From: Protula sp. h YS-2021
Taxonomy: Eukaryota > Annelida > Polychaeta > Sabellida > Serpulidae
Reading direction: 5' to 3'
NCBI GenBank assembly: GCA_949752745.1
Contig: OX457031.1
Coordinates: 45,527,257-45,591,256 of the forward strand
DNA: 64,000 nucleotides
The first letter of the stretch is position 1. Each line of letters begins with the position of its first letter. The translations under genes were made by a program, and so were the position numbers. Of this stretch, positions 10,960 through 23,600 are shown piece by piece. The notes below the pieces were generated by a model. The model saw only the letters and a program-made list of their open reading frames with translations, did no database searches and was not told the DNA's origin.

Positions 10960-12650
10960 TAAATGCCTCCCCCCACCCAATTTAGTCAATTTGGGGGGGG
11001 GGGGACGCAAAAAGGGTTAATTTTCAAAATAGGACAGCCTAGTGGACATTTATGCAAAATTTGAAGGTAAAGTGAGAGCAAAATCATTTTGAAAATTGCT
11101 TACCAATTTTTTTATGTTCTCCATTTAACCACTTTTTGGTGGATTACCAAATAAGAATGGACAAAAAAGTAACTCAAGACAGCACCATCTCAGGAACAGC
11201 CGTTCATAATTGAAACGAAACCCGGTCAAAATTGTGAGAAGAGAATTTGAAATTGGCTAATAAACTTTTTTAAATGCCCCCCTCGTCCACCCCATTTAGA
11301 TAATTTTTTGCAGATCGCCAAAAAGTTGAAGACAGCCCTATCCAGTAAACAATCGCACAACTTTTAAAGGTTATCTGATCAAAATTGTGGGGGAAGAAGT
11401 ATTTTGAAAATTCATATGAAATTTTATTTTAAAATGCAACCCATTTAGCCAATTTTTGGCGAATCAACAAAAAGTAACTTTTCAAGAGAGGACTGCCTAG
11501 TGAACATGTATGCAAAATTTGAAGGTAATCCGATCAAACTTGTGGGAGCAAATGGATTTTGAAAACTAGCAAATAAATTATAAATGCCCCCAACTTCAAC
11601 AGTTTATAATGGATGGTCAAAAAAAATTCAAAAGGGACAGCCTGGTGAACACTTATATAAAATTTGAAGGCAATCCGATCAAAAGTGTGTGAGAAAAAAT
11701 TGTTGGAAAAATGGCTACAAAAAAATTAAAATGCCACCTAATTTGGGTAATTTTTGGCGGATCGCCAAAGAAGTAGCTTTTCAGGAGAGCACAGGCTAGT
11801 GAACATTGGTGCAAAATTTGAAGGTAATTCGATGATAACTGTGGAAGAAGCATTTGGAAAATTGGCTGTCATAACATTATGAATGTCCGCCACCCGGTTT
11901 TACCAATTTTTGGCAGCTCGCCAAAAGTTCAAGACAAGCCAAGTGGCAAACATTCGTACAAATTTTTAAGGAATCTGATCAAAATCGTGGAAGTAGGAGC
12001 ACTTTGAAAAAAAATTAAAAAGCTGTACATTTAGCCAATTGCCAGGCTGCCACAAAAAACTAAAAATTGCCCCCGTTTTAGCCAATTTTCTATTGGATTG
12101 CCAAAACAAATAACATTTCAAGACAGGACAGCCTTGTGAATATCTATGCAAAATTTCAAGGAAATCCGATGAATATTTAAAAGAAGGAATTTAAAAATTG
12201 GCTACCAAAAATTTATAAATGCCGCTCCCCTCCCCCTCCATTTGGTCAATTTTCGACGGATCGAAAAAAAAATCAATTTTTCAAGTAACCATCTCGGGGG
12301 AAAACCGTAGGAAATTGGAAAACAAATCCGATCAAAATTGCGGGAGAAGAAGGATTCTGAAAATTGGCTCCCAATAAATTAAAAAAAAAAAAATGCCCCT
12401 CATTTGGTCAATTTTTGGTGGATCGCCAAAAAAGTAATTTTCTACAAGGACAGCCTACTGAACATTTATGTAAAATTTGTAGACAATCCTGTAGTGGGAG
12501 AAGAAGCATTCTGAAAATTGGCAAGGTAAATTTTAAATGGCCGCGGATTGCCAAAAAAGTAATTTTTTTGAGAGGCCTACCTAGACAACATTCGAAAGGG
12601 ATCTGCTCAAAACTGAGGCAGACGAAGCATTTTAGGTAAAAGTTTACATG
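10960..12650. repeat. Diverged ~145-bp tandem array, roughly 11 units
   Basis: Repeated strings are CAATTTTTGGCGGATCGCC, GGACAGCCTAGTGAACAT, AAAATTTGAAGGTAATCCGA and TTTTGAAAATTGGCTA. Successive AAAATTTGAAGG anchors at about 11,513, 11,655 and 11,810 are 142-155 bp apart. Units are heavily diverged with indels. No gene lies within. Confidence 0.8.
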
Positions 12651-13202
12651 TGTACATACACACGGTGAATACCCCTCTCCTGATGTGATAAGACCAGTCC
12701 GGCGAAGTGGACTGCTAAAAAAAGCGTGGAAGAAATTATAAGTTAAATTTATGGGTGAACAGAATAAACTTATGCCTAATTTAGCATTTATCAGTTATTT
12801 GAGTATATGTTTACAAATAACATATAACCCCTTTATTTAAATTTTGGTCACCTGATTTTAGTCACATGACATTTAAATCCTAGAACGTAAACAAACACGT
12901 CACAGCTGAGCGTGGAAGCTAATTTTTCTCCACTTAAACGAAGAAATAACAGGCATGAGGCCCATTAAAAACTGCGCCTGTTTTGCAAAAACAGTGCATT
13001 GTACATCAACGTTCATTACATGACTGTATTACTGGACTGATATGCAGAACTCGAGCTTCAGAACATAAAAATTTGACCCCCGTTAGCTCAAGAAAGGAAA
13101 GCTTCTTAGCTCTGACCTAGATATATAGAGCAAAAGTAAGAAACAGCTTAGCTCCAAAAAACGGAGTTTAGCGCAGCGCTTCAATTCCTCGCTATGGAGT
13201 CT
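12651..13202. other. No gene; diverged partial copy of the downstream repeat
   Basis: The string GGAAGAAATT...GTGAACAGAATAAA at about 12,728-12,775 resembles the motif at 13,993-14,035 and 16,120-16,165. This suggests a third, older copy of the duplicated segment. Confidence 0.4.
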
Positions 13203-13473
13203 AGGACAATTCCCCCCCAGACAATTCCCCCCGAGGACTATTCCCTCCCCCCCCCCCCCTTAATTTTTATATTATATTTTACTTTGAATGTCAAAGTCTT
13301 TATTTTCAAAATACCTTAAAATCAAAAATGCAACACTGAGGTGGCCAACTTAAAGTTCATTGGTTTGGATAAGGCATGTAAATTGCAACTGCGACAATGT
13401 TGAACTGAAAGGACAATTACCATCTCCAGTTAGAAGATAAAAGGGCAACAATTTGTAAAAAAAAAAAAAAAAA

Positions 13474-13517
<44 letters not shown>

Positions 13518-13690
13518 CAAAGAAAAGAAAAAATAAGAAAAATAAAAATGAATGGGAAAATGATTTTGGGGGGGGGGAATAGTCCTCGGGGGGAATTGTC
13601 CTACGGGGGGAATTGTTCGGGGGGGGGGGGGAATTGTCGAGGGGGGAATTGACTGGGGGAATTGTCTGGGGGCTAATTGTCATGTTCCCC
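13203..13690. mobile_element. Fold-back (MITE-like) element with iterated GGGGGAATTGTC ends, copy 1
   Basis: The left arm repeats GACAATTCCCCCC and CCGAGGACTATTCCC. The right arm (13,568-13,690) has their reverse complements, GGGAATAGTCCTCGG and four to five GGGGGAATTGTC-type iterations. The centre holds A-runs and a (GA)n microsatellite at about 13,474-13,512. No coding sequence. Confidence 0.65.
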
Positions 13691-15098
13691 CTCGCTATAT
13701 AACGATATGCAAGTCAACTTTGAGGTGCCAATCTAGCTATTTTGTGCTAAATTCAACGACCCACAAGTCTTAATTGGCATTTCCTAAAGGCTCTCAAAGT
13801 ACAACGGCAATAATATACAACGTCTGTGCTACGCTTTCTTTAAAAGAAAGGAATAAGGAAGCAACCACAAATTTCCCGCAATAATTCCTATTTGCTTACA
13901 TACAGGAAGCATGGTTCATTATTTCAAAAAGTTACAATAAATTCTGCAATTATTCACCAAAAAACTCTTTGAATTGGTGTTTCAAAAAAGCATGGAAGAA
14001 ATTAAAAGTTCAACATTTTGGGTACACAGAATAAATTTATGCATCCCATTAAAAATTGTGCCCTTTTTACAGAAAGGGTACACAGAAGAAACCGGTTAAT
14101 CGCATAGCCAATTTGTTAAGCTCTGTTAGGCGTTTATCCGATACATGCGTTTATCCGGAGTCCTCTTGCCGTGCCTATTTTTTTTCGTTTGCGGTAGTTA
14201 TTAGACGTGCACCACCGCCCCTCCTCATCCCCGCATTTCATTTTTCCAACCGAAAAAAATAACGATTGCCTTTTTTATTACAGTTTTAATAAATTCATAT
14301 CGCTACAGACATTTCACTACAATTTACTATCGATATTCTTCTGTCAGTGAAATCCAGTTCATCAACTTGATCACTGCAAGGTCTTTTACAGGACAATTAT
14401 AACCACTATCAGTGGCACGGTTGCGCTCACGGTTATCTGAAGCAACGTGGAGATTAAGGGTTTCAGGCCATTATTTAGTGAGAGCTCTGGCAGTGCGGGG
14501 ATTAGGAGTTGCAGGCCATTATCTAGCGTCAGCTAAGGCAGTGCGAGGATTAAGGTCATTATCTAGTCAGAGCTTAGAAAAAGCGGTAAGAGTTCGAGAC
14601 TCACTGTTAACAACCCCGAGTGGGGTTGGTACATGTACACAAAGGGTCAAGCAAACAGAAGACAATGCATTAGATAAATAAACAAGGGGCAGCTCACTCC
14701 CTTAGTTTGCCTAAAGTGTGACACTGTTTGGATAGTCACCCAGAATTATGCAATTAACCGGTGTGCTCATTTTAACGTGACAAAGCTATGCGATTATCCA
14801 GTTTATGCGATTAAGAGGTATGCAATTATCCGGTTAAATCTCCAATAGATAGCATTGGAAATGGTTTGGTACTTGCGAATAATATGCGATTTATGCGTTT
14901 AACCGGTATGCAATTAAGTGATTTCATCTGTACTGCGCATGAATTTCAGTAAATGTTTGAATCATAGGGACTGGAATGCAAGAACCGTGATTCAGAACAG
15001 AAGAGTTGCCCCTATTGGCGGAACAATGGAAGGCTTCGTAGCCATGACAGAGAGGTACACGAAGTAATTTAGGGAAGAGCTGACAAGAATTTGGTCTT
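13228..15098. repeat. ~1.87-kb direct repeat, copy 1
   Basis: Collinear with 15,341-17,224 with scattered substitutions and small indels. It contains part of the fold-back element, a ~58-bp triplicated GGCCATTAT(T/C)TAG segment near 14,450-14,580, and AT-rich DNA with repeated GCAATTAACCGGT-like strings. No gene. Confidence 0.9.
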
Positions 15099-15340
15099 GA
15101 CCATCCATTAAAAATTGTTTAAGTTGGGGACATTTATAATTTATTTGCTAGTTTTCAAAATCCCTTTGCTCCCACAAGTTTGATCGGATTACCTTCAAAT
15201 TTTGCATACATGTTCACTAGGCAGTCCTCTCTTGAAAAGTTACTTTTTGTCGATTCGCCAAAAATTGGCTAAATGGGTTGCATTTTAAAATAAAATTTCA
15301 TATGAATTTTCAAAATACTTCTTCTCCCACAATTTTGATC
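15099..15340 (-). repeat. Inverted copy of a piece of the 145-bp array
   Basis: This 242-bp spacer is the reverse complement, with few differences, of about 11,376-11,619 (shared AACTTGTGGGAGCAAA and CAAATAAATTATAAATG in the inverted sense). It sits exactly between the two 1.87-kb repeats. Confidence 0.85.
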
Positions 15341-15595
15341 CCCCCGAGGACTATTCCCTCCCCCCCCCCCCCCCCTTAATTTTTATATTATATTTACTTT
15401 GAATGCCAAAGTCTTTATTTTTAAAATACCTTAAAATCAAAAATGCAACACTGAGGTGGCCAACTTAAAGTTCATTGGTTTGGATAAGGCATGTAAATTG
15501 CAATTGCGACAATGTTGAAATGAAAGGACAATTACCATCTCCAGTTAGAAGATAAAAGGGCAACAATTTGTAAAAAAAAACAAAAAAAAAAACAA

Positions 15596-15628
<33 letters not shown>

Positions 15629-17224
15629 GAGAGAGATAAATACAAAGAAAAGAAAAAATAAGAAAAATAAAAATGAATGGGAAAATGAATTTGGGGGGGG
15701 GGGGGAATAGTCCTCGGGGGGAATTGTCCTACGGGGGGAATTGTTCGGGGGGGGGGGAATTGTCGAGGGGGGAATTGACTGGGGGAATTGTCTGGGGGCT
15801 AATTGTCATGTTCCCCCTCGCTATATAACGATATGCAAGTCAACTTTGAGGTGCCAATCTAGCTATTTTGTGCTAAATTCAACGACCCACAAGTCTTAAT
15901 TGGCATTTCCTAAAGGCTCTCAAAGTACAACGGCAATAATATACAACGTCTGTGCTACGCTTTCTTTAAAAGAAAGGAATAAGGAAGCAACCACAAATTT
16001 CCCGCAATAATTCATATTTGCTTACATACAGGAAGCATGGTTCATTATTTCAAAAAGTTACAATAAATTCTGCAATTATTCACCAAAAAACTCTTTGAAT
16101 TGGTGTTTCATAAAAGCATGGAAGAAATTAAAAGTTCAACATTTTGGGTACACAGAATAAATTTATGCATCCCATTAAAAATTGTGCCCTTTTTACAGAA
16201 AGGGTACACAGACGAAACCGGTTAATCGCATAGCCAATTTGTCAAGCCCTGTTATGCGTTTACCCGATACATGCGTTTATCCGGAGTCCTCTTGCCGTGC
16301 CTTTTTTTTTTTCGTTTGCGGTAGTTATTAGACGTGCACCACCGCCCCTCCTCATCCCCGCATTTCATTTTCCAAAAAAAAAAAAGAACGATTGCCTTTT
16401 TTATTACAGTTTTAATAAATTCATATCGCTACAGACATTTCACTACAATTTACTATCGATATTCTTCTGTCAGTGAAATCCAGTTCATCAACTTGATCAC
16501 TGCAAGGTCTTTTACAGGACAATTATAACCACTATCAGTCGCACAGTTGCGCTCACGGTTATGTGAAGCAACGTGGAGATTACGGGTTTCAGGCCATTAT
16601 TTAGTGAGAGCTCTGGCAGTGCGGGGATTAGGAGGTGCAGGCCATTATCTAGCGTCAGCTAAGGCAGTGCGAGGATTAAGGTCATTATCTAGTCAGAGCT
16701 GAGGAAAAGCGGTAAGAGTTCGAGACTCACTGTTAACAACCCCGAGTGGGGTTGGTACATGTACACAAAGGGTCAAGCAAACAGAAGACAATGCATTAGA
16801 TAAATAAACAAGGGGCAGCTCACTCCCTTAGTTTGCCTAAAGTGTGACACTGTTTGGATAGTCACCCAGAATTATGCAATTAACCGGTGTGCTCATTTTA
16901 ACGTGACAAAGCTATGCGTTTATCCAGCTTATGCGATTAAGAGGTATGCAATTATCCGGTTAAATCTTCAATAGATAGCATTGGAAATGGTTTGGTACTT
17001 GCGAATAATATGCGATTTATGCGTTTAACCGGTATGCAATTAAGTGATTTCATCTGTACTGCGCATGAATTTCAGTAAATGTTTGAATAATAGGGACTGG
17101 AATGCAAGAACCGTGATTCAGAACAGAAGAGTTGCCCCTATTGGCGGAACAATGGAAGGCTTCGTAGCCATGACAGAGAGGTACACGAAGTAATTTAGGG
17201 AAGAGCTGACAAGAATTTGGTCTT
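15341..17224. repeat. ~1.88-kb direct repeat, copy 2
   Basis: Second copy of 13,228-15,098. The offset grows from about 2,113 to 2,126 bp along its length through small indels. It includes a second copy of the fold-back element (about 15,340-15,811) that lacks the outer left arm. Confidence 0.9.
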
Positions 17225-17355
17225 AATCCTCACCAAAGAATATCCATAACACGAAGGGACAGCTGTGCGGTTTAGTATAACACAGCAGAGAGTAGCGTTA
17301 TCTACTGGCCTAGGTGGTTCTACGGATGTAAACAAATAAACTGGCATTGAAAAAC

Positions 17356-18425
17356 ATGGCGGAAAACGTGGTACACGTTTCGAAAAAAGTTAAAGAAAAC
17401 CTGTTTGTGCAGCCTGGGACTGTAATAACTATAAGGAACTAAGGAAGACTATATCATTCTTTTCATTTCCACGAGATAAAGCAAGGTAAGTTGCACATTT
17501 CTAATATTTTCACTGTTCTTTTACATGACATTAATTACTTTTAGCAATAACTTCAAACAGCTAGATCTTACTTCTATCCAATGTTAAACGTTTTAAATGT
17601 GTTGAAATAAAGAAACATTTAAACAACGGGAGGGGGGGAGGGGGTGGAAGGAGGGCGCAGCATTGACTTTTTTATTTTACATTACTTGTACTTTTTTCAC
17701 TGCAGATGCGACCAGTGGATTCAGAGCCTGCGGCAATAAAAACTGTATCTGAGGTCTTGACTGGATCCGTCCGAGAATTTTTTTTTGCCCAGATAAGAAT
17801 GTTCGCACGGTCCAGTAAACGTTATCGTTGGTCTGATCAGAATAAAGCGTTTGCATTAACTTTATATCACAGCAGTCCAAAATGTTATAAACTTTTAGCA
17901 AAAACGTTTGCTCTACCCACCGTGAGGACACTAAAAAGATGCATGAAGAATATGAACATTGAACCAGGATTTCACCCAGCAATTTTTGAAGGTCTCAGGA
18001 ATAAAGTCACCCATATGACCGATCAACAAAAACTGTCCGTTATTGTATTTGATAAAATGTCAATTAAAGAACAGTTGGTGTACAACGTACAAAATGACAA
18101 AATTGACGGTTTTGAAACGTTAAGTTCGGGCCCTTCAAAATATATCTCAAATCATTTTCCCAGATTTCAAAATGTCATACAGAAAGTCCATGTAAAATTA
18201 ATTGTGGTCCATAAGCCAAATCACACTTTGCGCCTTCCCAATAAAAATGTTTTAAAATCTATTAAAGGTTTTAACATATACTTTCAATTTCTTCCATATT
18301 TTTCTATCATTTCTTTCAATTTTACCCGGTTCCCTCGCAGTTCGAAATTCAAAATTCTTGCGCATTTTATTCGAAACACTCAAAGTGTGATTTGGTTTAT
18401 GGCCAGATATACCGAGCAAGTGTAA
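17356..18425 (+). pseudogene. THAP9/P-element-like transposase remnant
   Basis: A THAP zinc finger starts in the first exon with CAAWDC (C-x4-C), then SFFSFPRDKAR up to a donor at 17,485/17,486. Joining to an acceptor at 17,705/17,706 continues the domain with CDQWIQSLRQ, including the conserved Trp, before a stop. A second frame from 17,706 then gives P-element-type transposase sequence: YRWSDQNKAFALTLYHSSPK, KTFALPTVRTLKR, and VIVFDKMSIKEQ with the family's acidic Asp. Similarity fades after about 18,140. The ATG at 17,356 is out of frame with the zinc finger, the second zinc-ligand half (C-x2-H) is not seen and frames change, so this is a fossil. Confidence 0.7.
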
Positions 18426-20329
18426 AAAAGAGCCAGCCTCGGAGCTATACTTCAGCAAATGTTTCACGATACTTATTAACGTTTTAAAGCTGAGATTTGC
18501 TTATAGTCATACAGGTTTTGGTATCAGAACAGGATGTCAACGACTTTCCGTGTGTTCTTTCGGGATGACTTATGTAGTAAACAACAGAAGGCCCGTCCAT
18601 GCGCACGTGACTAAGAATATGCAAATTCACCGGCTAAAATTTTTAATACATTTTTAAAATAGCATACGGGTTGTTAAAAACCCGATTGCTCATTGGTGCA
18701 AGAGAAATTTGATATTTAGGCGAAATCTATCATTTCTTTCATTTTTACCCGGTTATTTTTATTCGAAACTCAGAATTTTTGCGCATTTTTATTGGGAACG
18801 CTCAAAGTGTGATTTGGCTTATTGTGCGCCTTAGTTTATAACTGGATAGTCCCAGCGGACCCTTTCTATCTTCCTAGGACATAGGACGACCGCAAGAGTC
18901 ATCTAGGACTAATAATTGGACCATTTATGTGATGCACACTTTTTTAGATAACGCTATCGGCCCAAGTCGTGCGCCGAGATTGCAAAGTTGAGATCAATGG
19001 CGTGATCTATTATAGGAACTATGACTCTTGCTAGGAAGCAAGAGTCATCTAGGACTAACTTGTGACTTTTTGCCGGCATCCGCTCTAAGCTAGCTGGGGC
19101 TAAGGTTAAGGCTAGCCACTTGTATAAACAAAATCAGAAAGGAAGCACGTGCATTTGTCACTTTCAGCTCCGAAAAAAAACAAGTTTCTGTAACTGTAAC
19201 AGAAACTCTGACATATGTCACCGAACGAACACAAGGAAGATAGCCGTGTGATTAAATCTGGTGTTATCGCTCAGTAGCGACAGAATTTTACGCCACGCAA
19301 AACTTAATGTGACACAAGACTGGTCGAGCATATGATAGACAACAAGGGCATTCAAATTAAGGAAAACCAATAATACTAAAGTGCTTTTTTAAAATTAAGA
19401 ATCATATACTTTTTAACCCGGTTTCAGTTTCAGGACAGCTACGTGTACAACTGTGGTGTGCATCGATATTAATTTATCTAAACATCCCAAAGCACAGACT
19501 TGTTCACCAAAAAAAAAAAAAAGAAAGAAAAACGTAAATCCAAAGATGACATATATAAAAAAAAACAAAACAAAAAATAAAATAAAATAAAAATGAAAAA
19601 GGTAAATCCAAAGATGACATATATATATAATAACTTTTGAAAATGCAGTGTGTCCTTATAAGGAGATAATAGGTAATATCCATTGAACTATGCTTTTCAC
19701 AGCCAAGAAATAATTTTTATGTCGTTTTTCTTCAAGCAAACATCAACACAGACCAAGGTTTATTACTGAAGCAGCTACTATAATTTCTATGGCAGAATTT
19801 TATAATGTAGTGTTTTATTAAAATAATAAATAAACAAATTAGGCAATATAATAACATAGATAGGAAAAAGCGAAATATATAGTTTATTAGTAGCTTGTAA
19901 TTTACATCTTTTAATTTGACACGTGAAACCATTTTTTTAATACTTTAAACATGTCGTGAAATTTTGTAAGTAGATTTGACTTTACCCCAAAGCCTAGAAG
20001 TTGTTAAAAATAAACATACAAGTAACCTATGGTTCACTTCCTAGAAATACACTTACCTAGACATTGCAACAGGAGACAAAATATTTATTCAACTAAGTTC
20101 AATATTTTACTATTTCTTGATTGATCTGGCAGATAATTCAATAGTGAAACATCGTTTTACATCAACGAATGGTTTTTAGACTTGTCCGTGACAACTGACG
20201 GCGTGGTAACGTTTCTCTTACATTAAAAATAAAGTGAAATAGTGGATTCATTAAGAGAAGGTGATTATTTGCTTGATACAGCATTAATAAAATTTTAAGT
20301 TCAGTAAGATAGCTCAGTTTTAGAAGTTG
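18426..20329. other. No gene recognised
   Basis: A ~115-bp segment (TTTACCCGGTT, GCGCATTTT, CTCAAAGTGTGATTTGG) occurs at about 18,300-18,405 and again at 18,725-18,830. Short duplications of GCAAGAGTCATCTAGGACTAA lie near 18,890 and 19,035. The rest is AT-rich without domains. Confidence 0.45.
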
Positions 20330-20662
20330 TGCTATATGAAAAAAGACTGCATATGGGAAAATTGTGTAAAGAATTGGTGAAGTTTTGAGCGATCAGCCCT
20401 GTGCTGATTAGTTTCGGTAATTGATTTCGCAATTGATTGGTTGATGCAGGCACGCAATGTTGATCGTGAAGTTGCATGGCCGTTTCGTCACGCTTTTGCG
20501 TGTAATTACATTTCATTGTTTTTGCTGGAATAAACAGAGAACTGATTTGGCATTGAACCTGAATGGATATCTTTTATTGTGCTCCTAACTTAAGGTCGGT
20601 CCGATCACATTTTCGTCCGTCCGTCGGTGCAATCAGTTTTACCAAGTGACACTAAACTGTCA
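20330..20662 (+). repeat. Probable 5' LTR of the older Ty3/gypsy element
   Basis: It is closely similar to 37,560-37,891 (shared GTGCTGATTAGTTTCG, AATAAACGGAGAACTGATTT-type, TTTTATTGTGCTCCT, CAGTTTTACCAAGTGACAC). It contains an AATAAA and is followed by TTGGTGGCAGAGAG, a plausible primer-site region. The right boundary (about 20,662) is where the two copies part. The left boundary is uncertain. Confidence 0.6.
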
Positions 20663-23600
20663 CGTTGGTGGCAGAGAGAAAGAGTCAACTTTTGCTAAAA
20701 GTTTGGCAATGTTTGGTTTAAAAAACTTAGAAATTTTTCGCATAAAAACCAATTTTTCGAAGGGGATAAAGATGGAATTGAGGTGCAAAAGAAAAAGTCA
20801 TCTATGGGCGAAGTCGTTGCAGGTAACAAGCTCTAATTCCTTTGAGGTTGAGGAAAATTTTAAGGAATAAAATGTTCATCAAAATGCGGAAAATTTAGCC
20901 ATTCAGGAGACTTCTACAGATGTAAATTTTTCGGAAAATTCGGAGCGGATATCCCGCCTCAAAACTTCTGAATATAATGTTACTGCAGAAGGTTCTTTGG
21001 GACTGGGATTAAGGGATACTCAAAATTCTGTTGTGGAGAAAATTCCGTCAGTTGTCACAGAAAATTCCGGCGTGGTAAATGCAGTTACTTCGGTTATTCC
21101 GTCAGGCCCAGGGGTAGAATCCGTTTTTAAATGAAGCAAGTAATACAGCGGATATTGTAAATCAACCAGGAGTTTATCCTTAAGAATATGGTTTGACTGT
21201 GGAACGTACCGCAGCTCGGAAAAATCAGACGACTTGGAGAGGTCAACCAGCTGCTGCGGTTGTTACTGTTGCCGCAGGAAACACTGGATTTACTCTCTCT
21301 GGTGAGGTGTCAGTTACTCAAGTTTTAAGAGGGAGTGTACCTCCGGTTCCACGCAGTTCCATGTGCGATTCTCCCCCTATCTTGAGAAGACATGATAAGA
21401 GGTCAGATGAAAACTTACCTCCAAGAAGTTCAAACTTGGAGCCATTTAAGACCCGTTTTCAAGCTGTGAACCGTGATTCTTTCGCAGAAAAGATGCCCTA
21501 CCCTCAGAATATGGCTTAGAGAACGAATCCTCCTGGTCTTTTGAGGAAAACATGCGTTCCTTGAACGATAGAACTAACATAAATATATCCGAATTTTTAA
21601 CAGATTTTCAGTCAGCTGATCGTTCGAAAATTACCGAAGGGGCAGAACGTTATTTCGGAGGATGACTCAATCACCACATGGTAAAAGACTTCTTGAGCAA
21701 ACTTTTTGCAAAGAAAATACCAAAAGAAGACTAGGAAATTCACCAGAATGATTTAAAAATGGTTTCAGAAAATTCAATTTATCCTCCAGACCAAAACAAA
21801 TATTCCAAAGCACCTGTTAATCCTGTGTTGCAAGAATTTGAGGGTCCTGTGAAATCTGGTCCACAACTCAAACAGTACGGGATGGGTGGTGGAAATATGC
21901 CAAATAACAACCAAGGGAGATTATTTTTCGAACAAAATATGTCTCCTATGACAGAAAGTAAATGTGGACTCTTTCACAAGTCAAACTTCCTTATTGATAC
22001 TTCAGAAGCAGGGGTGGATCAACACACTTCAATAAAGCAAAGAGGAGGGGACTGCTACGATAGTGATCCGGGTTTTTAAGCTCGTTACGTGGATGCCATG
22101 CCTAAGAAGGGCCAAGAAATTCGCACTATTTGAGCGATAATGCATTTGAGAAGTCGTTTAACTCGCAGTATCTGAGAGATGTTCATGTCAATAATCAAAC
22201 AGATACTCTATACGGGAAGCGATGTCCTAGGACTCGTGCAATGCACGAGAACATCCAGGGCAATGTTCTGGTACTTGGAGAGGGAATATGCATGCATTGC
22301 GCGATGTTCGCTGTTCCTAACTTCCAAGACAATATGCTGAAGACATCATAACAGCTCTCAGATGAATCGAAATGGTCCGTACATGGATGGCATGTGCACA
22401 ATGACTCGCAAATGGTACGAGAAACGATACCCCCAGAAACTGACCGAACTGGGTGGGATTACTTGTACGGTAGGCGAGATCATGTTCAATCAGAATATGA
22501 TGCTTTTAAGGATGATAATACCTATCGGGATCCAAGGGAAAAGACTCTCTTTAAAAATCATTTTGGTCGTTATCGTAGTCATAGACAGCAGCAATACAAT
22601 CGCGAACAAAACTGAAAAATCGAACCACCATCTTTCAATGGCATATAGAATGAGTGGATATATTTTAAGAGGTTATTCTTTTAGGCCGATATACTCAACA
22701 ATTGGAGTGAACCAGAAAGAAAGTACTATCAGAAGATAGACGGAAACATCAGTCAAAAACGTTCCAGATCACTCCCTCCAAAACAGAATGAAGAAATGGA
22801 AAGGCAAATCCAGCTTTTTTGATGCAGGGATGATATCGGTATCTGACAGCGCATGGTCTAGCCCTATCGTCTATGTCAAGAAAAAAGATGGGAGTCTGTC
22901 TATGTACTGCGACTATCGAAAACTCAACGATGTGACCATCAAGAATGTCCATCCTATTCCGCCAATTAATCAGTCTACTGACGCTTTATCTGGAGCCAGA
23001 TATTTCTGCTCATTAGATTTGATTTCAGGATACTACCAGGTTCCAATGAGCGACAGCTCAAAACTTTAGACAGCTTCTGTACAAGAAGTGGCCTTTATCA
23101 TTGGAACGTGATGATGTTTGGACTCACAAATGCACCAGCTCCTTTTCAGCGACTCATGGAACGAGTTTTACAAGGACTGCATTGGCAGGTTTGCATGGTA
23201 TTTCTGGACGACATTTTGATTATGGAGCCACTGTACACTAGGTATTCGACCGCCTAGAACGAGTATTTCTGCGGCTGAGGGCTGCAGGCCTCAAACTAAA
23301 GCCCAAGAAGTGCCACCTGTTTCAAAGAGAAATACTCTACTTTGGATATTTCATCAGTCGAAATGGAGTCCACATTGATCCTGGCAAAATATAGGCTGTC
23401 TCAGGAGTGAGAGCTTTCTTGGGTCTCACTAACTACTACCGAAAGTTCATCCAGAATTACGCAGAGATAGCTTTCCCGTTGAACCGTTTGTTTGATAAGG
23501 GTGGTAAGGGGAAAAAAGAGTTTGTGTGGTCATCAAAATGCGAACAGGCCCAGTAATATCTCTACCACGAGAAGAGGAAATGTACATAGAAGATACAGCT

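Noticed and set aside
13417..13683. Proline/serine-rich minus-strand frame
   Set aside because: Translation of G-runs and a (GA)n microsatellite in the fold-back element.
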